Position numbers and translations under genes: made by a program. Of a stretch of 33,415 bases of DNA, positions 25,932 to 33,415 are shown one piece after another (the stretch's first letter is position 1; every line of letters starts with the position of its first letter). The notes under the pieces were generated by a model, which saw only the letters and a program-made list of their open reading frames with translations, was not told where the DNA came from and searched no databases. The DNA comes from Deltaproteobacteria bacterium CG_4_9_14_3_um_filter_63_12 (GTDB lineage: Bacteria; Myxococcota_A; Bradymonadia; UBA4248; UM-FILTER-63-12). Location of the stretch: assembly GCA_002789955.1 (NCBI GenBank), contig PFUG01000245.1:1983-35397 (forward strand). The letters are read 5' to 3'.

Positions 25932-28118
25932 TCAGAGCCCCTCACATGCGGTGTCCATGGGAGCGGGCTCTGGCACGATCGCAACCCCGGTCTTGTGGAA
26001 AGTCTCGAAGAAGCAACTGTACTGGTGTTTCACCTCTTCGAGCTGCGCGAAGAGGTCGTGCGGATCCGAAAAGCCGTCGCTGTCGCCCACGAACTGCACG
26101 AGAACACCCGTGTAGGCCGTGCCGTCGACGGACACCGCGTCGAGGCTGACGGGGTAGTCTTTGACGCCATCGAGTCCACCGAGCGCGAGGGCCTCCTGGA
26201 CTCCGTTCCAGATCACCGCTCCGGCCTGTGGATGGTGATAGGCCAAAGACGCTGCGTCGTAGATCACCGAGGGAAAGTAGGAGTCGCGCGGACCGACGGG
26301 CTCGTAGACAGACCGCACGGGGTGTCCCTCGAGTGGGTTCTGTCCGAGTCGCGGCATGTAGTTGAAGGGCTCGCAGGGGTCGAAGGACGACTGCACCATG
26401 TGGAGCAGAGGATGCATGAAGGTCAGGTCTGTGGTGGTCGACATGAGCATCGGCAGGATGTCACCAGCAGGAAGCAGCGTGGTCTCGAGGACGAAGTATG
26501 TCCAGAAACCTCCGGCGCCGGTGGGGACGACGGCTTTGATGAGGGGTTCGGTGGCGCCGACCATGTTCGTATAGGCCCCACCCATGGACTGGCCCATCGC
26601 GAGCGCCTCGTCGGCCTGGAAGAAGAAGTCGGTCTCGCCCGTGGGCAACGTCGCTTCGCTGCACGCGGCCAAGGTGGCCGGCGGAATTCGGAGGCGGAGC
26701 AAGGCTTCTAGGTATAGGCGCTGCTCGAAGGTCCCTTGCCTGAACGTGTCCCGCATGGCCTTCAGGTTGTTGAAGTTCAGGTAAGCCAGGGAATCCGCGC
26801 CCGGGACGCGTTCTGGGTTCACTGGATGCGCACTGCCCGCCATGGCGAAACCGTGCTGCGCGACGACGAACGCGGGGCCCTCGCCGATGGTTGTCGGGCC
26901 ATGAGAGACGAAGTACGGGCCGCGATCGACCAGCTGGTTGCTGAGTCCACCGGAGCCATGGAAGTAGAGCACCAACGGGTATCCATCGGCCGGCATGGGC
27001 GCTCGGGGGATGGTCACGACCACTGGGATGGTCTCGTCGCGCTGCCACATGGGCAGGCCGTCGGCGTCGAGCTCGAAGTTCCCTTCGGTGTCGAAGGGCG
27101 CGCTGCCCTTCTGGAACTGTGGCACGGTCATCTCGCCGTGCAGCTCGCAGTAGAAGGGGTGGTCCAGGCCGTCGACAGGGTCGATGGCGAGGTTCTCGAT
27201 GGTCGCATCGTACTGCTCCAAAATTGTGTCCCCCATGGCCGCGGTGACGGCCACGGTATTGGCCGTGGTGAAGACCGTAGCTCCCGCCAGCTCGGACGGG
27301 TCGATGGAGAGGGTCTGCAGCGTCTCCCAGAGCGGCTGGTAGAGGGCGACGGCCTCTGCACCACGCGGCGAGCTTGGGGTCTGTCCTGCCGCCAACGCCG
27401 CGAAAGTTGCGTTGACCGCCAGAGGCTGACCTTCGGCGTCGCCCAACGCGGTGCGCACGACAAAGGCATAGGTGCGGCCCGGTCTGAGCACAAAGCCTGG
27501 ACGAGGGGCAAACGCCAGGACATTGGTGGCTGTGTAGTAGTCCTTGGTCAGGTTGTGCGCGACGACCGGGAAGAGACGACCCCGCTCCGAGGAGCTCGTG
27601 TCGACGTCGACGAGCAGCAGCGGCGACTCCACCGACGCGGCAATGACCACGCTCTCGTCCTGCTGAGCCACGGGACCCGTAAAACGGAACCAGGCGACCG
27701 GCAGCGCTGGGTACCCGTCGAGGTCACCAGCGCTGGTGGCGAGGCCCATGAGCTGTGTGATTTTCCTGGGATTGTCGATGCCAACGAAGTCAGGGCCGCC
27801 CTGGGCGCTGGTGTTGAGGTCCGACGGGAAGGGAAAATCGAAGAACGTCGAGGCCGAATCCCTTGGGCTGTCGAGTTCGAAAACCAGCTCGGTGGGAGCG
27901 CTCTCCGTGTCGGTTTCCTGGACGTCAAGGAGGTCGCTCAGGTCGCCGAGGTCCTCGTCGATCTCCTGGGTGAGGTCCGGCTGAGCGGCAGGGTTGACCT
28001 TGGGATCGTCGTCACAGGCTAACAAGGCCACGGGGGAGGCCGCGAACAAGACCAGCAGCGCCAAACTCACCCACTTCGGCACCCCAACAGAGTTCTTACA
28101 CTCGGCATCACACCACAT
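25932..28118 (-). CDS. Lipoprotein, alpha/beta-hydrolase (lipase/esterase-like)
   Basis: SLALLVLFAASPVALLAC lipobox; GYPLVLYFHGSGGLSNQ (oxyanion-type); nucleophile elbow GQSMGG. Confidence 0.8.
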   Translation of the reverse strand: MWCDAECKNSVGVPKWVSLALLVLFAASPVALLACDDDPKVNPAAQPDLTQEIDEDLGDLSDLLDVQETDTESAPTELVFELDSPRDSASTFFDFPFPSDLNTSAQGGPDFVGIDNPRKITQLMGLATSAGDLDGYPALPVAWFRFTGPVAQQDESVVIAASVESPLLLVDVDTSSSERGRLFPVVAHNLTKDYYTATNVLAFAPRPGFVLRPGRTYAFVVRTALGDAEGQPLAVNATFAALAAGQTPSSPRGAEAVALYQPLWETLQTLSIDPSELAGATVFTTANTVAVTAAMGDTILEQYDATIENLAIDPVDGLDHPFYCELHGEMTVPQFQKGSAPFDTEGNFELDADGLPMWQRDETIPVVVTIPRAPMPADGYPLVLYFHGSGGLSNQLVDRGPYFVSHGPTTIGEGPAFVVAQHGFAMAGSAHPVNPERVPGADSLAYLNFNNLKAMRDTFRQGTFEQRLYLEALLRLRIPPATLAACSEATLPTGETDFFFQADEALAMGQSMGGAYTNMVGATEPLIKAVVPTGAGGFWTYFVLETTLLPAGDILPMLMSTTTDLTFMHPLLHMVQSSFDPCEPFNYMPRLGQNPLEGHPVRSVYEPVGPRDSYFPSVIYDAASLAYHHPQAGAVIWNGVQEALALGGLDGVKDYPVSLDAVSVDGTAYTGVLVQFVGDSDGFSDPHDLFAQLEEVKHQYSCFFETFHKTGVAIVPEPAPMDTACEGL

Positions 28119-28121
28119 GCC

Positions 28122-29471
28122 TTAACCCTCCTTGGCTTTCTTCTTGGGTGGGATGACCGGGATGACTGGAGTTGTGTTGGGAATGATCTCTTCGACCCGC
28201 TGCAGGACCAAGGGAGGCGGCTCGTCTTTGATCAGAGGGCCGAACTGCTCGATGAAATCCTCGAGGTGGATCCCGGCAGTCGCCGCGAACTTCGCGAGCT
28301 CATGAGGATCCTCGAAGTCGTCGCGCCGCAAGCGGATCATGTAGCGCCGAGCGATGGCGTAGCGCGTCGAGTGAATCTCGACCATGCGGATCTTGGCGCG
28401 GCCGGTCTCCGGGTCGAGCATGTCCACGAACGGGATGGGAACGAACTGCCCAGCCTGCATCGAGACCATGACCGCGTTGCCGCCAGCCAAGAGGTGCTTG
28501 GCCGCGCAATAACCCAGGTCTCGCGTGTACTCCATGTCGAAGGGGATGGGGTCGGCGCAGCGCAGCTCGTAGCCGATATTCTTGGCGACGATGGTCGACT
28601 TGAGCTTGAACTCGGCGAGTCGAGCCTGCACCGCCTTCTTGAGGATCTCGCCGATGTTCACCTCGGCGATCCGCAAGTTGCCGTGGGCGTCACGCTCGGC
28701 GTCTGCAAGCTCGGCGAGGTCGTTGGGATCGATGTCCAAGACGACGCCCTCGGCGATGACCGCGACGCCGTCTCGACGTCCGTAGCTGAGGCGCTTGATA
28801 ATGGCGCCCGCAAGGGTGTCGACGATGGTCTTGAGGCGTATGGGGTGCGTCTTGAACTCTTCGGGAATCAGGGTCAGCGTTGCCCCTGGCGCCTTGCCGA
28901 TGCCCAATGCGAGGTGGCCTGCTTTGCGGCCCATGGCGATGATGAAGTACCAGCGTGAGGTCGTGCGGGCGTCGACCATGAGGTTCTTCACGATCTCGAC
29001 GCCGACGTGGCGCGCGGTCTCGAACCCGAACGTGACGACGTGACCTGGCAGATCGAGGTCGTTGTCCACGGTCTTTGGAACGTGGACGATGCGGATCCGG
29101 CCGGCGCCCTTATCGGCCAGTTTCATGGCTGAGAAGGCAGTGTCGTCGCCGCCGATGGTGACGAGCATCGAAACGTTGAGCCGCAACAACGAGATGATGG
29201 TGTTCTCGAGGGTCTCCTCCAACAGCGTCGGGTTGGCTCGCGAGATGCCGATGTAGCTCCCGCCGCGGAAGTGGATTCGGCTCACGTCTTGGATGGTCAA
29301 CTCTCGAACGTGTTCGATGTTGCCTTTCATGATCCACTCGAACCCGTCCTCGATGCCGAGAACCTCCACGCCTTCGAGCGCCGCACGGATTGTCGCGGCG
29401 CCGATGACACTGTTGATCCCGGGGGCGGGTCCGCCGCCGACGAGAATGGCGAGTCGCTTCAGGGTGCTCAT
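28122..29471 (-). CDS. pfp: 6-phosphofructokinase family, with PPi-dependent-type motifs
   Basis: LVGGGPAPGINSVIGA, GGDDTAFSA (GGDD), VPKTVDNDLDLPGHVVTFGFETAR (PKT). This Asp/Lys pair is typical of PPi-PFK rather than GGDG/PGT of ATP-PFK. Confidence 0.92.
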   Translation of the reverse strand: MSTLKRLAILVGGGPAPGINSVIGAATIRAALEGVEVLGIEDGFEWIMKGNIEHVRELTIQDVSRIHFRGGSYIGISRANPTLLEETLENTIISLLRLNVSMLVTIGGDDTAFSAMKLADKGAGRIRIVHVPKTVDNDLDLPGHVVTFGFETARHVGVEIVKNLMVDARTTSRWYFIIAMGRKAGHLALGIGKAPGATLTLIPEEFKTHPIRLKTIVDTLAGAIIKRLSYGRRDGVAVIAEGVVLDIDPNDLAELADAERDAHGNLRIAEVNIGEILKKAVQARLAEFKLKSTIVAKNIGYELRCADPIPFDMEYTRDLGYCAAKHLLAGGNAVMVSMQAGQFVPIPFVDMLDPETGRAKIRMVEIHSTRYAIARRYMIRLRRDDFEDPHELAKFAATAGIHLEDFIEQFGPLIKDEPPPLVLQRVEEIIPNTTPVIPVIPPKKKAKEG

Positions 29472-29692
29472 AGTCTACCTCTCTAGCGTGTTTCGGGTCG
29501 TCTGCTCTCGGGCAGGCGCTCCGCGGCAGGTCGCCGAAGTCCGCGGACACCGTCGCCAGGTCTCGCGCCACGGCCAACCACGGGACATTTGGGTTTATCG
29601 CCTGTCGCTTGGCTACCAGGAGAAACGAGCCGCATCGTTCCCCTGCGCTTTGTTGGCGTCAAGCGACGAGCCGCAGGCCCCGCAGGCCCGCC

Positions 29693-31573
29693 CTACTCGA
29701 AATCCTCGCAGAGCTCCTCGAGATGATGCAGCGCCTCCATGTGCTCGAATCCCGCCCGAGCCTCCTCGAAGAGCGCAGCGAACTGGGCCGCGTCTCGCCG
29801 ATCCCGAGCGACACGGGCGCCGACGTGTGCCGCGAGCGCGCCACAGATGGTGTAATGCAAGCTCGCCGCCAGCGAGTGCGCCCGCGCCAGTGTGCTCTGG
29901 GCGAGGGTCAGGTCGCCTTGCCGCCGAGCCAGCTCGGCGAGCCAGACCTGGCCCAGCGCCAAGCGGGGCTGAAAGCCGTGCGCCTCGGCGATCCGTGTCG
30001 AGCGCAGGAGATCCTCCTCCACAGCCGACAGCTCCCCGAAGGTCTGGGCGTCCCAGCGCTCCTTGCGCAGCCGCACCTCGGCTCGGCTAAGGGAGAGGCT
30101 CGACAGCGCGATGGGGCTCTGGACCGCCTCCAGCAGAACCTCGGCCTCGTCGTAGCGCAGGATGGCGTCGTCGTAGCGTTTCTCGACGCGCGCCAGATCG
30201 GCAAAGGCGAGCTTCACGTCGATCTGGGACTCGGTATTTCCCCAGGTCTTCGAAGCCTCCTCGATCTCCGTGAGCTCAGCCGCGATGCCCTGGGTGCGCC
30301 GCATCTCCATCCGCATGATGGCGCGGCTGATGAGGGCGGCGTGAACCAGGCGCTCCTTTCCGACCTCACGAAAGCCGTCGATGGCCAGACCGAAAGTCTC
30401 CTCGGCCTCGGCCACTCGTCCGCGCAGCTGCGCGAGCTGGCCGCGCAGCGCGTGCATCGAGGGACGCAACGAGCGCAGTCCCGCGGCGTCGATGTCCACG
30501 GCGGCGGCCTGCAGCACGGCCTCGGCCGAGTCCCAATGCCCGCACACCACGTCCAGACCGGCCCGATTGAGGCGGCTCGCCGTCAAACCGTGCGGATCGC
30601 CCAGCCGTGCGTAGATGGCCTCGGCCTCCTCGAGCTGTCCTGTGGCGAGCTCGTAGAGACCGCGCTGGCCTTGTTGGGTGCCAAGGGCCAAGAGCGCCGA
30701 GGCCAAGGACTCGTTGTTCAACCCGCGCTCGTGAGCTAGGCGCACCGCCTCCTCGAGGGCTTTCAGGCCCTCGTCCACGCTGCCCTTGGCGATCAAGGCG
30801 TTGCCTAGGTCGAGGTGGGCGGCCGACGCGCCGCGCACGTCTTCAGCCTGGACGTGCAAATTCAGCGCCGTGCGAAAGTGGCCGATGGCGACGTCGACGT
30901 GCCCCATGGACAGCCGCAGCTGGCCCAACGCCCGCCTCGAGTACGCCTCTCCAGCCAGGTCGCCGGACTGGCGGCAGAGTACCAGAGAGCGCTCGAACGC
31001 GTCTGTCGCGAGCTCATGCTCGCCGGTCTTGCGGCTCAAATCGCCGAAGGCGCGCAGGGAGGCGGCCGCGCCGGCCTCGTTGCCCGCCGAGACAAAGACC
31101 GCTGCGGCCTCTTCGAGGAATCCCCTGGCTTTGTCGAACTCGCCGCGGCCCTGGTAGAGCAGGCCCAAGTTGCCCAGCTGCGCCCCGGCCGCGTTGGCGT
31201 CCTCCAGCGCTCGGTAGCGGTCCAGCGCGGTGAGCAGCAGCGCTTCGGCACGCGGGTCGCCGCGATCGAGGTAGAGCGTCGCCAGGGTGCTCTCACACAT
31301 GGCGATGCGCCCGATGTCGTTCAGGTTCCGCGACAGCTCCAGGGCTCGCTCGAGGGTCTCCATGGCCTGCGCCACAGCCCCGGCGGCCTGCTCGGTCATC
31401 CCCTTCTTCAGCAGCACGAGCACCGCGCGCTCGCCCAGCCCTGCCGCCGTGTAGCGGTCGAAGGCCAGGTCAAAGGCTTGCATCGCTTCATCGAGCCGTC
31501 CCTCGCGCAGCGCGGTCAGGCCCTGGCGAAAGGCGCGGTCGCCCGCGGCAATTTTCTCGTTCGTCTTTTCCAT
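29693..31573 (-). CDS. Tetratricopeptide-repeat protein
   Basis: Repeated TPR helices: RQGLTALREGRLDEAMQAFDLAFDRY, AMETLERALELSRNL, GNLGLLYQGRGEFDKARGFLEEA, ALGQLRLSMGHVDVAIGHFRTAL. Confidence 0.88.
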   Translation of the reverse strand: MEKTNEKIAAGDRAFRQGLTALREGRLDEAMQAFDLAFDRYTAAGLGERAVLVLLKKGMTEQAAGAVAQAMETLERALELSRNLNDIGRIAMCESTLATLYLDRGDPRAEALLLTALDRYRALEDANAAGAQLGNLGLLYQGRGEFDKARGFLEEAAAVFVSAGNEAGAAASLRAFGDLSRKTGEHELATDAFERSLVLCRQSGDLAGEAYSRRALGQLRLSMGHVDVAIGHFRTALNLHVQAEDVRGASAAHLDLGNALIAKGSVDEGLKALEEAVRLAHERGLNNESLASALLALGTQQGQRGLYELATGQLEEAEAIYARLGDPHGLTASRLNRAGLDVVCGHWDSAEAVLQAAAVDIDAAGLRSLRPSMHALRGQLAQLRGRVAEAEETFGLAIDGFREVGKERLVHAALISRAIMRMEMRRTQGIAAELTEIEEASKTWGNTESQIDVKLAFADLARVEKRYDDAILRYDEAEVLLEAVQSPIALSSLSLSRAEVRLRKERWDAQTFGELSAVEEDLLRSTRIAEAHGFQPRLALGQVWLAELARRQGDLTLAQSTLARAHSLAASLHYTICGALAAHVGARVARDRRDAAQFAALFEEARAGFEHMEALHHLEELCEDFE

Positions 31574-31590
31574 GTGGAGTTCGGCCCTTG

Positions 31591-31667
31591 GCTTCGAGCG
31601 GATTTTCGCGCGCTACTCGGCACCGAGCAGTCTCGAAGCTAGACTGCTGACGTGCCTACGCGCGATC
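31591..31667. repeat. Dispersed palindrome-rich repeat, locus 6, immediately upstream of the TPR gene
   Basis: TTCGCGCGCTACTCGGCACCGAGC matches 3243-3266 at 22/24. Stems CTCGG/CCGAG (31616-31627), AGCAGTCT/AGACTGCT (31626-31648) and outer TCGCGCG/CGCGCGA. Confidence 0.6.
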
Positions 31668-31883
31668 AAAGATTCTTCGTCGGCGAAGCTCCGCGCGGCG
31701 GCCGCGTCACCTCCGCCTCCTCGATGCGTGCAAATCGGCTGTCCTTGCATACACATTCGTGTCACGACGAACAAGGCGAGACCACCCTTTCAGGAGGTTT
31801 GACAGCACACGCAAAGGCACAGCAATCCTGCGTTCTGCCCGTTGTCGTACGAGTCATGAATATCACCCACCGGAGCGCGCCCC

Positions 31884-32678
31884 ATGAGAAAGACGACTGA
31901 TTACAACGCCACGGACGTCCTCGAAGGTCTTGGGGGGGCGATGCCCCTCGGCCCGCAGACTCTCTCCCTGCAGAGCGGTCGGACGGGATTAGTCATCGTC
32001 GATCCGGTCGTCGGCTTTACGCGGCGTGGGGCCCTCAGCGACCCCGACGCCATGCTCCCCATGGTCGGCGAGGTCAACGCTTTGACACAGAGGCTCCTGG
32101 AGGCCCTCGGCGAAAAGCTGTCCGTTTTCGTGTTCCTCGATCACCACGGGCCCGACCAGCTCGAGCCGCCCTATCCCCCGCATTGCCAGGAGGGCACCGG
32201 CGAAGAGGAGCTCGACCCGGCGTTGAAGTGGTTGCAGGGTCATCGGGCGGTGACGTTACAAGAAAAGAACTGCATTAACGGCATCGTCGGCGCCCTCGAG
32301 CCCAGCGCCGAGCACACCCTCCAGGGCCGCGATGGGAACCCCGTCGTCGCGTTCTCCTACCGCAACACCTTCGTGGAGTGGGTGCTGCGCGAAGGGCTCG
32401 ACCGGCTCCTCGTGGTGGGCGATTGCACGGACATTTGCGTGCTCGACTTCGTGGTCACCGCGCTCTCGGTGCGCAATCACGGGCTGTTCGGCGAGCGGCG
32501 CGCCGATATGCCGATCGGCGTGCTGGCTCGAGGGTGCGCGACCTATCACCTGGGAGACCCGGAGGCGCTCGGCCTGCCCTTGGTGGCTCGGCACGACCGC
32601 GACATTACGCACCACGCCGCGCTCTACTTCATGCAGTCCCGCGGCGCCCTGATTGTCGACAAAGTCACCACAGACTGA
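31884..32678 (+). CDS. Isochorismatase-family hydrolase, nicotinamidase-like
   Basis: TGLVIVDPVVGFTRRGAL, VVGDCTDICVLDFVVTAL (catalytic Cys region). Confidence 0.87.
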   Translation: MRKTTDYNATDVLEGLGGAMPLGPQTLSLQSGRTGLVIVDPVVGFTRRGALSDPDAMLPMVGEVNALTQRLLEALGEKLSVFVFLDHHGPDQLEPPYPPHCQEGTGEEELDPALKWLQGHRAVTLQEKNCINGIVGALEPSAEHTLQGRDGNPVVAFSYRNTFVEWVLREGLDRLLVVGDCTDICVLDFVVTALSVRNHGLFGERRADMPIGVLARGCATYHLGDPEALGLPLVARHDRDITHHAALYFMQSRGALIVDKVTTD

Positions 32679-32713
32679 GCGTCTTTACTGGGGCTTGGGA
32701 GTTGACAGCGAGG

Positions 32714-32731
32714 CGCGCGCTCGAGCGCGCG
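32714..32731. repeat. Perfect 18-bp palindrome in an intergenic region
   Basis: CGCGCGCTCGAGCGCGCG, downstream of a TTGACA (32702-32707). Confidence 0.9.
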
Positions 32732-32837
32732 GAGCCTACTCTGGGCCATGGCCGCATCTGCGGTGCCCGTGCCGGTTGACAGGGAACGGACGGCCGGCGA
32801 GTTTCTAGTCCGTCGTCGCACACTCCCCGAGGATCCC

Positions 32838-33224
32838 ATGCCCTTGCGTCAGCCGCTCGTCCTCCTCGCCGTTCTCCTCTTCACGCTGTTGACCGGCTGC
32901 AGCAAAGATCCGCTCGAGCGCTCCATCGAGCGCTTCGACGCGCTCACTGCCGTGCTCGAGGCCAACAAGCACGATCCAGGGCGGCTTTTGACCGAGTTTG
33001 ACACCTTTCTGAAGGACAATAACGCCGGCTGGATAGCCGACCGCGCCGAGCTCGAAGCCCTGGACACCGAGTCTCAGGGCAAGCTCGAGGCCAAGCACGA
33101 GCGGGAGATGGAGCGAGCGTTCAAGGCCTTCATGGACGTCTCGCTGGAGATCCAAGAGCGTTTGAAGAACGACCCCCAGACGCTGCAGGCTTTTGTCGAG
33201 CGGCTCGACGCCATCGGGCTCTGA
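32838..33224 (+). CDS. Small lipoprotein, helical
   Basis: MPLRQPLVLLAVLLFTLLTGCSKDP lipobox; helical acidic/basic body. The ORF track start at 32748 appears over-extended. Confidence 0.76.
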   Translation: MPLRQPLVLLAVLLFTLLTGCSKDPLERSIERFDALTAVLEANKHDPGRLLTEFDTFLKDNNAGWIADRAELEALDTESQGKLEAKHEREMERAFKAFMDVSLEIQERLKNDPQTLQAFVERLDAIGL

Positions 33225-33415
33225 GCCGCTCTAGTGGGGTTCGGCAGAGGAGCGCCAGCAGCGCGCTAAGAAGTGGTGGACGCAGCCATGCTTTCTTTCG
33301 AGAACACATTGGCAACATGTGTGTTTTGTAGTCGCCGCCGACGTGGGAGTCGCTCGTTCGGCAGGGGATCTCCTTCAACTTACGGAACACGGTGCGTTTG
33401 GAATTGGTGCTCAGC

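Noticed and set aside
26736-28022. 428-aa plus-strand ORF
   Set aside because: Antisense to the lipoprotein hydrolase, which has a lipobox, GQSMGG and normal composition. The plus-strand frame is a GC-bias artefact.
30815-31642. 275-aa plus-strand ORF and the 376-aa ORF at 29609-30739
   Set aside because: Antisense to the TPR protein; composition artefact.
33304-33327. ACACAT/ATGTGT hairpin followed by GTTTT as a terminator
   Set aside because: Weak 6-bp AT-rich stem about 80 nt after the lipoprotein stop; not distinguishable from chance.

Overview
The window is high-GC chromosomal DNA, probably from a Myxococcota or other deltaproteobacterial-type bacterium. This assignment is inferred from the lipoprotein-rich gene content, a Ser/Thr kinase beside an FHA-sigma54 activator, and TSP3/VWA surface proteins. 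About 24 protein genes can be supported: an Npt-like transporter/HEAT protein, HU, MurJ, a cNMP-binding protein, a PLP aminotransferase overlapping an NYN-domain nuclease-like gene, several lipoproteins, a TSP3+VWA surface protein, two isochorismatase-family hydrolases, alanine racemase, a histidine phosphatase overlapping a Ser/Thr kinase, an FHA-GAF-sigma54 activator, a PFK with PPi-type motifs, a TPR protein and small secreted proteins. I found no rRNA, tRNA, CRISPR array or recognisable transposase. The most interesting signals are non-coding. (1) A degenerate, palindrome-forming dispersed repeat appears in many intergenic gaps, with a best-conserved unit of about GGGGTTTCTTGCCTCGC..CCACGACCGATTTT(C)GC, often as inverted pairs (REP/REPIN-like). 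(2) A perfect 15-bp hairpin in the murJ leader contains the Shine-Dalgarno sequence of an unannotated 18-codon ORF whose stop overlaps the murJ start. (3) A perfect 26-bp palindrome lies at the kinase/phosphatase gene overlap. All alignments were done by eye and need computation.
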